From contig NZ_JHVI01000007.1 of assembly GCF_000620065.1 (NCBI RefSeq), positions 95,549 through 159,548 of the forward strand: DNA of 64,000 nt, written 5' to 3'. Both the position numbers and the translations under genes were made by a program. Shown here piece after piece: positions 8,114 to 16,229 of this stretch; within the stretch, counting starts at the first letter, position 1, and each line of letters begins with the position of its first letter. Under the pieces are notes generated by a model. The model ran no database searches. It saw only the letters and a program-made list of their open reading frames with translations, and was not told the origin of the DNA. This stretch comes from Meiothermus cerbereus DSM 11376 (GTDB lineage: Bacteria; Deinococcota; Deinococci; Deinococcales; Thermaceae).

Positions 8114-9055
8114 CTAGCTTAGCAAATGGTACAGCAGCGCCTTCTGCGCGTGCAGCCGGTTCTCGGCCTGGTCGAAGACGCGGGACTTCTTGTGCAGGGT
8201 GGCTTCCTCGACCACCTCCTCGCCGTAGTGGGCCGGTAGGCAGTGCAGGAAAATGCCGTCGGGGTCAATCAGGTCGAGCATAGCCGGGTTGACCTGAAAA
8301 CCGGCAAAGTCTTTGATTTTGCGCTTCTGGCTGGCCTCGGCCTCCTGGCCCATCGAGACCCAGACATCGGTATAGAGCACCTGGGCGCCCTCGGCCGCCG
8401 CCAGGGGGTCGTGGGTCAGGGTGATGTCGGCACCCAGCTTGAGCGCCTCCATATAGATGATGGCGTTGGGCTCGTAGCCGCGGGGGGTGGCAATGGTCAG
8501 CTTGGCTCCAGAGAGCACCGCGCACTGGATATGGGCGTTGGCCATGTTGTTGCCATCGCCAATGTAGGTAATCTTCAGGCCCTTGGTGTTGGGAAAGGTT
8601 TCCTCGATGGTCTGGTAGTCGGCCAGCAGTTGCACCGGGTGCAGCAGATCGGAAAGGCCGTTGATGACCGGCTTTGAAGAATACTGGGCCAGCTCCTCGA
8701 GGGTCGAGTGCAGGTAGACCCGGGCCATGATGCCCTCCACCCAGCGCTCGAGGTTGAGGGCAATGTCGCGCACCGGCTCGCGGGTGCCCAGGCCAATTTC
8801 GGAATTGGTCAGGTTAACCGCGTGCCCACCCAGTTGGTTCATGGCTACCTCAAAGGTGGTGCGGGTACGCAAGGAGGGCTTCTCGAAAATCATAGCCAGG
8901 GTCTGGCCCTCGAGGGGCCGCAACCCCTTAAAAGCCCCCCGCTTCATGGCATGGGCCGTATCGAGCACCGCCCGGTACTCGGTAGGCGATAGGTCGAGGT
9001 TGGAGAGGAAGTCGCGGCCTTTCAGGCTGGCAACCGGCTTGATGACATCAACCAC
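8114..9055 (-). CDS. argF: Ornithine carbamoyltransferase
   Basis: Makes citrulline from ornithine and carbamoyl phosphate. The protein is 313 aa from the GTG at 9055, chosen because GGAGG lies six bases upstream; a TTG-initiated extension to 9115 would include promoter sequence. Carbamoyl-phosphate motif EKPSLRTRTTFEVAM is near residue 50, HSTLEELAQ-type and LSDLLHPVQ (HPxQ) follow, and the ornithine loop HCLPAHYGEEV is near 270, which separates OTC from aspartate transcarbamoylase. It is first in the argF-smORF-argC-DsbA-like cluster, with a TATAAT box at 9107-9112. Confidence 0.94.
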   Translation of the reverse strand: MVDVIKPVASLKGRDFLSNLDLSPTEYRAVLDTAHAMKRGAFKGLRPLEGQTLAMIFEKPSLRTRTTFEVAMNQLGGHAVNLTNSEIGLGTREPVRDIALNLERWVEGIMARVYLHSTLEELAQYSSKPVINGLSDLLHPVQLLADYQTIEETFPNTKGLKITYIGDGNNMANAHIQCAVLSGAKLTIATPRGYEPNAIIYMEALKLGADITLTHDPLAAAEGAQVLYTDVWVSMGQEAEASQKRKIKDFAGFQVNPAMLDLIDPDGIFLHCLPAHYGEEVVEEATLHKKSRVFDQAENRLHAQKALLYHLLS

Positions 9056-9106
9056 AGGTACCTCCACAGGTGCCCCGCGCGCATAAAAACACACGCCTGG
9101 GGTTTG

Positions 9107-9135
9107 ATTATACAAAGATCGGGCCCAAGCAAAAC
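9107..9135 (-). promoter_or_regulatory. Promoter of the argF cluster
   Basis: A perfect TATAAT (9112-9107, minus strand) lies about 50 bases before the argF start. The -35 region is poor (TTTTGC near 9130). This gives a short leader in which the GGAGG of argF sits. Confidence 0.55.
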
Positions 9136-9196
9136 CTAAAGCAGCACGAGAGCTCGCCGGACACGTTGGTTGCTATTTATGGCGGACTGCTCCGAG

Positions 9197-9895
9197 CTAG
9201 ATGGTCTCCAGCGCAACTTCAACCATCTGGTTGAAGGTCTCCTGCCTTTCTTGGGGGGTGGTCTTCTCGCGGGTAATCAGGTGGTCGCTGATGGTAACGA
9301 TACACAACGCCTGTACCCCAAACTTGGCCGCCAGCGTGTAGAGCCCTGCGGCCTCCATCTCTACGGCCAGTACCCCAAACTGGGCCCAGAGCTGGTAGGG
9401 GTTGGGCAGGTCGTGGTAGAAGGTGTCGGTCGAAAGCACGTTGCCCACATGTACCGGCATACCCCTGGACTGGGCCTGCTCGTAGGCGCGGCGCATCAGG
9501 TCGAAGGTGGCGATGGGGGCGTAGTTCTGCCCCGAGAATCGCAGGTTGTTGATGGAAGAGTCGGTGCAGGCGGCCTGGGCGATGACCAGATCGCGCAGCT
9601 TGAGGTGCTCCGTGATGGCCCCGGCGGTACCGACCCGTATCAGGGTCTTGCAACCATAAAACTGAACCAGCTCGTGAATGTAGATGCTGGCCGAAGGAAT
9701 GCCCATTCCGGTGCCCTGCACGCTAACCCGCTTGCCCTTGTAGGTTCCGGTATAGCCAAACATATTGCGCACCTGGTTGTAGAGCACCGGATTTTCCAGA
9801 AAGTTCTCGGCGATGTACTTGGCCCGCAGGGGGTCTCCCGGTAGCAGAATGGCTTCAGCAACAGCGCCTTGCGGAGCGGAGATATGTGGCGTCAT
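9197..9895 (-). CDS. deoD: Purine nucleoside phosphorylase, DeoD type
   Basis: Cytoplasmic phosphorolysis of purine (deoxy)nucleosides; hexameric DeoD family, 232 aa, normal length. Motifs are [14 protein letters not shown] at the N terminus (phosphate site), [29 protein letters not shown] (base/ribose site EMEAA) and the catalytic loop [11 protein letters not shown], with Asp for 6-amino/6-oxo purines. It stands alone. Its salvage role matches the nucleoside hydrolase and ribokinase genes at 16.2-18.2 kb. Confidence 0.94.
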   Translation of the reverse strand: MTPHISAPQGAVAEAILLPGDPLRAKYIAENFLENPVLYNQVRNMFGYTGTYKGKRVSVQGTGMGIPSASIYIHELVQFYGCKTLIRVGTAGAITEHLKLRDLVIAQAACTDSSINNLRFSGQNYAPIATFDLMRRAYEQAQSRGMPVHVGNVLSTDTFYHDLPNPYQLWAQFGVLAVEMEAAGLYTLAAKFGVQALCIVTISDHLITREKTTPQERQETFNQMVEVALETI

Positions 9896-9996
9896 GCCTG
9901 TACTTTATCCTGTTGTACCGGAATCACAAAAGTACGGTAAGGTTTTCCGCCAGAATCCAGACCTGCGTTCTGCCCCAGGCCTTCGCCGCCACCAGT

Positions 9997-11091
9997 CTAC
10001 TTGGCGTACCCATCCGACCCCTCCTCGCTCGACTGCCGCAGGACGGCCAGCTCGAACTGGGTGGGGTTTTGGGCATGCAGGCGGGCCGTCTGATAGTCCA
10101 CCCGGCCCTGGTAATACAGCGCCAGCAGGTTCTGGTCAAAGCTCTGGTAGCCCTCGAGGCCCTGTTCGCGCAGCACTTCGCGCAAGCGGTCGGTCTGGCT
10201 AGGCTGCTTGAGGGCCTCGCGGATACGCGGGGTCATGGTGATGACCTCGGTGATGGGAACCCGGTTGCCATCGGTGGTGGGCACCAGACGCTGATGAATG
10301 ATGCCGAGCAGGCTTTCGGCCAGCAGCACCCGGTTGATGTTGCGCTCCCCCTGGTTAAAGAGCTCGAGCATTCGGTTCAGTACGCTGGTACTATCGCTGG
10401 AAACGAAGGTTGAGAGCACCAGGTGGCCCGTGTAAACCGCATTGAGCACTGCCGAGGCCGTGGCTGAGTCGCGGATTTCGCCAATTACAATCACATCGGC
10501 ATTCTGGCGCATGGCCGCCAGCAGGGCCTTCTCGTAGGAGACCGCGTCGGAGCCTATTTCGCGCTGAATCACCGCAGAACGCTTGGGCCGGTGCAGGTAC
10601 TCGATGGGGTCTTCCACCGTGACGATAATGCGGGTGTGGTGGGTGTTAATTTCGTCTACCAGGCGGGCCAGGGTGGTGGATTTTCCTGCCCCAATGGGCC
10701 CCGTAACCAGCACCAGACCCCGGCGTTGTTCGCGGAAGAACTCGAGGTACCCCTGGCGCAAATTAACCTTGCTGAGGTCGGTATCCTCACTGCTGAGGGT
10801 GTGCAAAACAGCACTGATGGAACCCCGCTGGTAAAACAGGTTAACCCGTAGGCGGGTCAGGCCCGGCAGGCTATAGGCCACATCCACCTGACGAAAGGTG
10901 CGCAGGCGGGCTTTTTGTTGCGGTGTGCAGAGTTTTTCGACCAGGCTGGCCGTGAACTCGGGGGTAACCAGGCTCTGGCTGACGGTTTTTAGTTCATCTC
11001 CAATGCGGGCCAGCACCGGCATGCCGGCGTGAAGATGGATATCCGAAGCACCTTTATGTACCAGCAAGACGAGCATTTCTTCAAAATGCAT
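9997..11091 (-). CDS. PilT-type pilus ATPase (divergent)
   Basis: Hexameric secretion/pilus ATPase of 364 aa from the ATG at 11091 (a TTG five codons upstream is possible). An N-terminal PAS-like domain (GASDIHLHAGMPVLARIGDEL) precedes Walker A GPIGAGKSTT (near 138), an Asp box TVEDPIEYLH, Walker B and the arginine-rich ADVIVIGEIRDSATA. The canonical His box (GTLHTSSA in PilT) reads STFVSSDS, so the His is missing. Type IV pilus retraction ATPases pull in the pilus for twitching and DNA uptake. With Walker A GPIG and no His, this may be a PilU-like accessory or a second PilT paralogue. It is not near other pil genes. Confidence 0.85.
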   Translation of the reverse strand: MHFEEMLVLLVHKGASDIHLHAGMPVLARIGDELKTVSQSLVTPEFTASLVEKLCTPQQKARLRTFRQVDVAYSLPGLTRLRVNLFYQRGSISAVLHTLSSEDTDLSKVNLRQGYLEFFREQRRGLVLVTGPIGAGKSTTLARLVDEINTHHTRIIVTVEDPIEYLHRPKRSAVIQREIGSDAVSYEKALLAAMRQNADVIVIGEIRDSATASAVLNAVYTGHLVLSTFVSSDSTSVLNRMLELFNQGERNINRVLLAESLLGIIHQRLVPTTDGNRVPITEVITMTPRIREALKQPSQTDRLREVLREQGLEGYQSFDQNLLALYYQGRVDYQTARLHAQNPTQFELAVLRQSSEEGSDGYAK

Positions 11092-11106
11092 AAGCGACCA
11101 AGGCAA

Positions 11107-11362
11107 AGGTTATCACTTTTTGCATAACCCCCTGCTCAAAATTCAAACCACCCGGCGTTACGTGTGTGGGCAAGGCTTTGCTTATGGCTTCTCCACGCGG
11201 CAAGGCACGCCATGCGGGGCTTTGGGCGTATTTGGCGTGCATCCCATCACCCAATCTACCGGAATGCACAGCGCGCGCCCCGGTGATAAAGACCTGCTGC
11301 TGCAAGCTGGAACATCCATTCCCGCGCCCCCAAGGGCAAGGGGCTTCTTGGGGCTGGTACAG
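11107..11362. other. Intergenic region, no gene recognised
   Basis: About 256 bases between the pilus ATPase start and the moaB/mogA stop. It contains an imperfect inverted pair GCACGCCA and TGGCGTGC about 24 bases apart (near 11204-11242). No convincing ORF with a start site was seen. Confidence 0.4.
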
Positions 11363-11869
11363 CTAGTCGAAGGAAAAACCGTTGGCCAGCTGGGCCACCG
11401 GACGACCGGAGATGCGCTGCACAGCCTCGGGAAGGAGCGGCAGAATCACCTCGAGGGAGTCCTTGCTGCCTTGCGGCCCCCCTGGAAGATTGACGATCAG
11501 GGTTTTGCCGCGCACACCCGCCACCCCTCGAGATAGCACTGCCAGGGGGTTTTTCTTATAGGTTTCCATGCGGATCAGCTCGGCGATACCAGGGGCTTCT
11601 TTCTCCAGCATTTCGCGGGTGGCCTCGGGCGTGTGGTCACGGTTGCTGAGGCGGATGCTGCCCACCGTCAGGATGACATCCAGGCCATCGCGGTCGGTCC
11701 AGAGACGCAATACGCGCTTTATCTGAGCGGGCTCATCGGGAATAATCTCGTAACTGGCAATCTCGTAGGGCCCCAGGGCCAGGATCTCGCGCAACACGGC
11801 GTAGGTGCGGTCTTCAATCTCGCCGCGTGCTTCACGGTCGGAGATGGTGAGGATACCGACTCGAATCAT
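11363..11869 (-). CDS. Molybdopterin adenylyltransferase / MoaB-MogA family
   Basis: Molybdenum cofactor protein of 168 aa, adenylating molybdopterin before metal insertion (MogA) or an equivalent MoaB. It shows VGILTISDREARGEIEDRT at the start (DR loop), a divergent version of the substrate loop LTVGSIRLSNRDHTPEATREM (family GGTGxxxRDxTPEA, the first Gly-Gly-Thr being replaced by Gly-Ser-Ile), and NLPGGPQGSKDSLE (family LPGxPxA). The altered GTG loop is odd for an active enzyme. Monocistronic, divergent from an acetyltransferase. I am confident of the family but not of the subfamily. Confidence 0.85.
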   Translation of the reverse strand: MIRVGILTISDREARGEIEDRTYAVLREILALGPYEIASYEIIPDEPAQIKRVLRLWTDRDGLDVILTVGSIRLSNRDHTPEATREMLEKEAPGIAELIRMETYKKNPLAVLSRGVAGVRGKTLIVNLPGGPQGSKDSLEVILPLLPEAVQRISGRPVAQLANGFSFD

Positions 11870-11912
11870 TTAGTACAGAGTTTAGACCATAATGGTGTTA
11901 GCTTTGGGTTAT

Positions 11913-12488
11913 ATGTGGCACGAGAGCGTAACCCTGGAGGGTCGTTATATCCGGCTAGAGCCTTTGAACCTGGGGCATGCCCCGGCCATGCTCGAGCACT
12001 TCGATGCCGAAATGGTGCAGTATTTGAGCAATGCGCCCAGGGAGGCCACTCTCGAGGCCATGCAGAACTACATCCGCACCCTGCTGGCGGCCAAAGACCG
12101 GGTCAATTGGGCCATCATCAACAAGACCAGCGGCCAGATGGCAGGGCGTACCGGCTATGTGCGGGTCAACCCCGAGTACCGATCTTTAGAAACCACCACC
12201 TGGATTTTTTCCCCCTTTCAGGGGGGGTACGCCAACACCGAAAGCAAATACCTGCTGCTACGGAGGGCCTTCGAAAACCTGGGGGCGATTCGGGTGCAGT
12301 TCAGGGCCGATGCCCGCAATGTGCGTAGCTGTAAGGCCATCGAGAAGCTGGGCGCCACCTTCGAGGGTATCTTGCGTAAAGACCAAATTTATCCGAGCGG
12401 CCTCATCCGCAACACTGCGGTGTACTCGATTATCGACGACGAATGGCCCCAGGTGAAACAAGCGCTCGAGGCCCGGCTTTATCGCTAA
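11913..12488 (+). CDS. GNAT acetyltransferase, RimJ/RimL type
   Basis: N-acetyltransferase of about 191 aa from the ATG at 11913 (MWHESVTLEGRYIRLEPL), the usual start of RimJ-like GNATs; an ATG at 11892 would add seven hydrophobic residues and overlap a -10-like CATAAT (11888). Features are strand LEGRYIRLEPLNLGHAP, a divergent acetyl-CoA region around SKYLLLRRAFENLGAIRVQF, and the typical RNVRSCKAIEKLGATFEGILRKD. The family acetylates ribosomal protein N termini, aminoglycosides or small amines; the substrate is unknown. Confidence 0.85.
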   Translation: MWHESVTLEGRYIRLEPLNLGHAPAMLEHFDAEMVQYLSNAPREATLEAMQNYIRTLLAAKDRVNWAIINKTSGQMAGRTGYVRVNPEYRSLETTTWIFSPFQGGYANTESKYLLLRRAFENLGAIRVQFRADARNVRSCKAIEKLGATFEGILRKDQIYPSGLIRNTAVYSIIDDEWPQVKQALEARLYR

Positions 12489-12542
12489 AGCGCGGCTATC
12501 TAAAGCCCCCGTGCAGGGCCTGGTTTATGCCCGCAGCAAACC

Positions 12543-12863
12543 TCAAATCTGCCGCAAATCTTCCAGCAACTGCCAGCCCACCTCTTTGGGCGTGGCCTCG
12601 AGGTAGGGGCTTAGCTCCTGGCTCACCCATAGGGCCAGGGGTTTGAGTTCGGCGGGCTCCTGCTCGGTGCGCACCAGCAAGGTGACCTGATAAAACTGCT
12701 GGGTCTCGGTAGGGGTGCCGTCCTCGAAAAAGGTCATGGGAGGCCGTACCTTGTCAATCAGCACATGCACCTCCCCCAGCCGGCGGGGAATCGCCTCACG
12801 GGGGTCAAAGGGGAGTTCCTTGGGGTGCCACAAGTACCCCTGAAAAAGCTTGATGGCTTTCAT
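12543..12863 (-). CDS. Conserved hypothetical protein, downstream of alr
   Basis: Protein of 106 aa from the ATG at 12863 (MKAIKLFQGYLWHPKELPFD); the frame is open further upstream but that part is low-complexity Gly-rich. No signal peptide or membrane segment. A pattern of alternating beta strands (VHVLIDKV, QFYQVTLLVRTEQ) with a C-terminal helix (VGWQLLEDLRQ) suggests a small alpha/beta domain. It follows alanine racemase by 75 bases on the same strand and may be co-transcribed. I do not recognise the family. Confidence 0.65.
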   Translation of the reverse strand: MKAIKLFQGYLWHPKELPFDPREAIPRRLGEVHVLIDKVRPPMTFFEDGTPTETQQFYQVTLLVRTEQEPAELKPLALWVSQELSPYLEATPKEVGWQLLEDLRQI

Positions 12864-12937
12864 CGCAATCACGTATCCGATTTTCGCCGCAGAAACAAAA
12901 TACAAAAGTGGCTTTGGTCCGCCCCTCTGGAGAATAC

Positions 12938-14050
12938 CTACTCCACCCGTGCCACCTCCACCCCATCCCGCAGGTACACCCTGGGCAAACGCGGGGAGAG
13001 CCGCACCGCAGGCTCGTAGCTCACGGTTCCGGTGAGCTCGGCCCAGCCCCACAGGCTGCTGGTGGGGTCGAAATCGGGGGTAACCACCTCAAACACCTGA
13101 TCCAGGCTTACCGGCGCTGGAATCTTCACGGTAATCTGATCCATCGAGACCCGCCCCACCACTGGACAGATGCAAGGCTGGGGGTTCAGAGCTTCGGGTT
13201 CTGGGTAATAGCGAACCGTGGCCCGGTTGAAGACCAGGCGGGGCATTCCATCGGCATAGCCCACCGGCAGGGTGGCAATCCACTCGAGGCCCTGGGTGGT
13301 GTAAAGGCCGCCATAGCCGATTCTGCGCCCCGCCGGAAGCGCCTTGACCTGGGTGGGCTTGGCCAGCAGGCGGGCAATGGGTTTCAGTCCCAGACCCGGC
13401 AGCAGGCCGTACAGGCCGATGCCCGGGCGCACGGCACTAAAGCCGTAGGCGCTGTAGTTGAGGGCTCCAGCTGTGTTGCACAGGTGGTAGAAGTAGCCCG
13501 GCCCAAAAACCCGCCGCACCTGCTGAAACTGGGCCGTCTGCTCTCTTGTCCAGGGCTCATCTTCTTCTGCATCAGCAAAGTGGGAGTAGATGCCCTGGAT
13601 GAGCAGGTTTTGGTAGCGGGCAAAGCGTTCTTTGACCAGCGCGGCCTCCTGGGGCTGGAAGCCCACCCGGCCCATGCCGGTGTCGAACTCGAGGTGCACC
13701 CTCACCGGTTTCCCCAGCGCGTTGAGGGCCTCGGCGCTCTCGAGGGTGGAGATAGAAGGAATCAGGTCTAGCTCTACCACTTCCTGGGCTTGTTGGGGGT
13801 GCAGGCTTCCCATCAACAAAATGCGGGCCACAATACCCGCCTTTCGCAGTTGGCGGGCCTCCTCGGTGGTCGCTACCGCCAGCCCCCAGGCCCCCAGGCG
13901 CAGCAATTCCTTGCCCACCTCCACCGCTCCATGGCCGTAGGCATTAGCCTTGACCACCCCAACCACCTGCACATTGCCCGCCCTGGCCCTTATCAGGTTG
14001 AAATTGTGGGCCAGGGCGTCAAAGTTTATTTCCAGCCAGGCAGGGCGCAT
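12938..14050 (-). CDS. alr: Alanine racemase
   Basis: PLP enzyme interconverting L- and D-alanine for peptidoglycan. It is 370 aa from the ATG at 14050 (MRPAWLEINFDALAHNFNL, the standard N terminus); the longer open frame to 14230 runs into repeat DNA and is not coding. The PLP Lys is in VVKANAYGHGAVEV (near residue 36), with HLEFDTGMGRVGF, a Tyr-containing RIGYGGLY (near 265) that supplies the second catalytic base, and GRVSMDQITV. A beta-barrel C-terminal domain is present. Confidence 0.94.
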   Translation of the reverse strand: MRPAWLEINFDALAHNFNLIRARAGNVQVVGVVKANAYGHGAVEVGKELLRLGAWGLAVATTEEARQLRKAGIVARILLMGSLHPQQAQEVVELDLIPSISTLESAEALNALGKPVRVHLEFDTGMGRVGFQPQEAALVKERFARYQNLLIQGIYSHFADAEEDEPWTREQTAQFQQVRRVFGPGYFYHLCNTAGALNYSAYGFSAVRPGIGLYGLLPGLGLKPIARLLAKPTQVKALPAGRRIGYGGLYTTQGLEWIATLPVGYADGMPRLVFNRATVRYYPEPEALNPQPCICPVVGRVSMDQITVKIPAPVSLDQVFEVVTPDFDPTSSLWGWAELTGTVSYEPAVRLSPRLPRVYLRDGVEVARVE

Positions 14051-14216
14051 GACAGACAGTTTACGGTCAAGCAGTGGTAGCCCAGAAAGGGTTATGGTGG
14101 TTGGCTTGCTGGCAAAACAATTCCAGGGCAGACCGCCAAAGTGTTTCTTCACCAATGGATCGGGCGAACGGGATGCGCTCTTATCACGGTTCCCAACAAT
14201 TACCCTACGCGCGTTT

Positions 14217-14247
14217 ACCCAGTACAGCAAAAACCGCTGTACTGGGT
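14217..14247. other. Perfect 12-base-arm hairpin upstream of alr
   Basis: ACCCAGTACAGC and GCTGTACTGGGT separated by AAAAACC. No T run follows on either strand, so it is not a standard terminator. It sits between the alr start and a MITE-like element and could be a remnant of another element or an operator. Confidence 0.55.
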
Positions 14248-14267
14248 ATTCGTGAGAACCCCTCTTA

Positions 14268-14392
14268 TACCAGATTCAAAAAGATACTCTTCAAACAAAA
14301 AACATCAAGGGGCTATCTTTTTGAATCCTAGAGCACTCCCTTCGGTCGGGTTAGTTCGTCACCGTTCGGTGACGAACTAACCGAATCTGGTA
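14268..14392 (-). repeat. MITE-like element, copy B
   Basis: Inverse copy of the element at 951-1106, 125 bp, bounded by TACCAGATTC and GAATCTGGTA, a perfect 10-base terminal inverted repeat. It is flanked by TTA on both sides (TAA in the orientation of copy A), consistent with a 3-bp target duplication or a fixed target. It is nearly identical to copy A apart from lacking about 30 internal bases. It has an internal perfect hairpin GGTTAGTTCGTCACCG / CGGTGACGAACTAACC and no ORF. Confidence 0.85.
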
Positions 14393-14394
14393 TT

Positions 14395-14503
14395 ATATGA
14401 ACCCCACCTGAAGCTTTCTGTTTAGGGCAGGTCAGAGCCGACCGAATGCAAGGGCAGCTCCTGGCGCAGCTTCAGGTGGGGGCCCCAGCAAAAAGAACAA
14501 ATC
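14395..14503. repeat. Hairpin-ended repeat, copy 1
   Basis: Element of about 109 bp starting ATATGAACCCCACCTGAAGC and ending GAACAAATC, with 13-base arms CCCCACCTGAAGC (14402-14414) and GCTTCAGGTGGGG (14469-14481). A second copy is at 51554-51660 with the arms changed in a paired way (CACC/GGTG to CGCC/GGCG). The middle is poorly conserved except GTCAGAGC. The layout recalls palindrome-ended remnants of IS200/IS605 elements. It starts two bases after MITE copy B. Confidence 0.7.
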
Positions 14504-14512
14504 GAAGACATT

Positions 14513-15688
14513 TTACTTCAGTTCTACTTCCACATTGGTCATTTGGAAGTCTTCAACCACCACGCCCGTGGCCTGCCCAGTTACCGGAGCGCCGCCCACA
14601 GCAGCGCTTGCGCTCACGCTGTAGGTACCGGGCGGCAATGTGGCGAAAGTATATTTGCCGTCTGGGTCAGCCTGGCTGCTCGTAGCCACCGTAACACCGC
14701 TGGCATCCTTTACCTCTACAGCTACGTTGCTGGGAGCCGAGGCCGATTTGAGCGAGACCCTAATCCCACCGGTCAGTTCAAATTCGGCATTGACTGTGGT
14801 GGTGGTATTGGCAGGTATCGAGACAGTTTTCCGGGTCAGGTAAACCACGCCCTCGGGGGTCTGAAAACGGAAGGTAAACTCGTAGGAAGCCGGCGCTGCC
14901 AGCGCCAGGAAGCTATACAAACCATCGGCGCTGGTGGTGGTGAGGTAGGTGTTGTTGGCCGACCGGGCCTCCACCAAAGCATCCTGCACGGGGCGGCCCC
15001 CTTTGAAGGCAACCCTGCCGTTCACAGCACCAGAAGCCACATCACCGCTGGCTTTGACCACTGGCTTAAGCATGTAGCGGCCGTTGCCCGTTCGCACCAG
15101 CGAGCGGCCGAGGTCGAAGGCCAGCGTAAGGGTGGTGATGGCATCTACCCGCACGTCGAGCCTACCCTGGATTACCAGCTTGAGGCCGGTTTGCTGTCCG
15201 CTGGGGATATGCAACGGTATCTTGCTGCCATCTTTCATGACCAGGTAGACCGATAGGGCTTCGGTGCCCGGCTCGACGGGCGAAAACAGGCGGAACTGGG
15301 TGTACACCCCTGCCGGGATGGTGCCTTTTACTATGGGCGTAGCTCGGTTCGACAGGGTCAACAAGTCCAGATCGGGCTTGCCGTCTGCATCGCTGTCGCC
15401 CAGCGCGGGGTTGGGCTCGAGGCCAACCACCCGTCCCCCCTCCCCTACCAGCTCAATGCGATCCAGGTTGACCACCACCCTGGCAATCTGTGAGAGGTCG
15501 GTTTTGGGGCGGTCCAGCGGCTTTAGGGAAGACACCGACTGAACCAATGTGCTGCTCGACAGATCGGCGGCTACCAGCAGGGCCTGAAAGTTGGGCTGTT
15601 TGACACTGGCAGGCGAGGAGTTACAACCTGCGATGAGTGGCGCCAGCAAAAAGGCCACAAACAAGCTCCGGAAAAATGTAGGGTTCAT
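14513..15688 (-). CDS. DUF4382 / carboxypeptidase-regulatory-like lipoprotein
   Basis: Exported lipoprotein of 391 aa: signal MNPTFFRSLFVAFLLAPLIAGC with lipobox LIAGC (Cys22). Residues about 60-210 read as a DUF4382-like domain (VVNLDRIELVGEGGRVVGL, GTIPAGVYTQFRLF, LVIQGRLDVRVDAITTLTLAFDL). Two beta-sandwich modules of the carboxypeptidase regulatory-like type follow (VNGRVAFKGGRPVQDALVEA and the region around KYTFATLPPGTYSVSAS). A cell-surface carbohydrate or protein binding role is plausible, but no enzymatic motif is seen. It is preceded by GGAGGAAGC at its start. Confidence 0.82.
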   Translation of the reverse strand: MNPTFFRSLFVAFLLAPLIAGCNSSPASVKQPNFQALLVAADLSSSTLVQSVSSLKPLDRPKTDLSQIARVVVNLDRIELVGEGGRVVGLEPNPALGDSDADGKPDLDLLTLSNRATPIVKGTIPAGVYTQFRLFSPVEPGTEALSVYLVMKDGSKIPLHIPSGQQTGLKLVIQGRLDVRVDAITTLTLAFDLGRSLVRTGNGRYMLKPVVKASGDVASGAVNGRVAFKGGRPVQDALVEARSANNTYLTTTSADGLYSFLALAAPASYEFTFRFQTPEGVVYLTRKTVSIPANTTTTVNAEFELTGGIRVSLKSASAPSNVAVEVKDASGVTVATSSQADPDGKYTFATLPPGTYSVSASAAVGGAPVTGQATGVVVEDFQMTNVEVELK

Positions 15689-15843
15689 GCTTCCTCCGGC
15701 CAGGTTCCCACCCCAGGGGGCTAGAACCGGACTAAGCAGAGTCTAGTAAGGGGCAATTAATCGGGGGTAAACGCCTCAGGCATTATGAGCGCAAAGTAAA
15801 GACTTGGTAAAGGTTGCACCCCTGCCCCACCGGCTACCCATCC

Positions 15844-15915
15844 GGGAGGCCACTGTGTTGTGCAGGACAAAGCAATCTAGTTGTGAGCAGCTCAATACTT
15901 GTGAAGAGCGCTCTA
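15844..15915. repeat. Stop-codon-associated intergenic repeat, copy 2
   Basis: Diverged copy of the repeat at 6283-6346. On the minus strand it begins at the TAG stop of the gene ending at 15913 (TAGAGCGCTCTTCA) and continues with GAGCTGCTCACAA and CACAACACAGTGGCC. It lacks the second inverted arm seen in copy 1. The rest of 15689-15843 holds no gene I recognise. Confidence 0.6.
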
Positions 15916-16176
15916 AACTTTACGAATCTTCATGCTCTGCACCTGGCCGGTTTCGGCATTGATGCGGAAGATTTTGTACTCGCGGGTGCGGGCCGCATCG
16001 CCTAAGCTCAGGTAGGCGGTGGGCTCACGTACCACAAAGGAAAGCGTGACTTCCCAAAACTGATTGTCGGGTGTGAGCTCGACCTCCTCCAGCCGCAGTT
16101 CGGGAATTTGCTTTTCGCTAAACAGGGTTTGGATATACTCGGTGGCAATCTTGACCGCTTCTTTGACCTCGAGCAT
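15913..16176 (-). CDS. Small PepSY-like hypothetical protein
   Basis: Cytoplasmic-looking protein of 87 aa beginning MLEVKEAVKIATEYIQTLF. One N-terminal helix is followed by four predicted strands (LRLEEVELTPDNQFWEVTLSF, REYKIFRINAETGQVQSMKI), the helix-plus-sheet layout of PepSY-like domains, in which the last strand carries a D/ETG turn. No signal peptide. Its stop lies inside a repeat. Family assignment is tentative. Confidence 0.65.
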   Translation of the reverse strand: MLEVKEAVKIATEYIQTLFSEKQIPELRLEEVELTPDNQFWEVTLSFVVREPTAYLSLGDAARTREYKIFRINAETGQVQSMKIRKV

Positions 16177-16195
16177 AGATAAAGCGATTGTACCG

Positions 16196-16216
16196 CACCA
16201 GACGTCGCCTCTGGTG
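16196..16216. promoter_or_regulatory. Inverted repeat before the nucleoside hydrolase gene
   Basis: CACCAGA-7 nt-TCTGGTG (7-base perfect arms) about 14 bases before the GTG start at 16230 and 20 bases from the divergent gene start at 16176. A candidate operator serving one or both divergent genes. Confidence 0.4.
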
Positions 16217-16229
16217 TAAGCTAACTAGC

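Noticed and set aside
12864..13052. Upstream extension of the hypothetical gene at 12543.
   Set aside because: Gly-rich, overlaps the end of alr, no ribosome site; the ATG at 12863 starts a well-structured domain.
14051..14230. N-terminal extension of alanine racemase.
   Set aside because: It reads through a hairpin and insertion-prone DNA; the standard start is at 14050.
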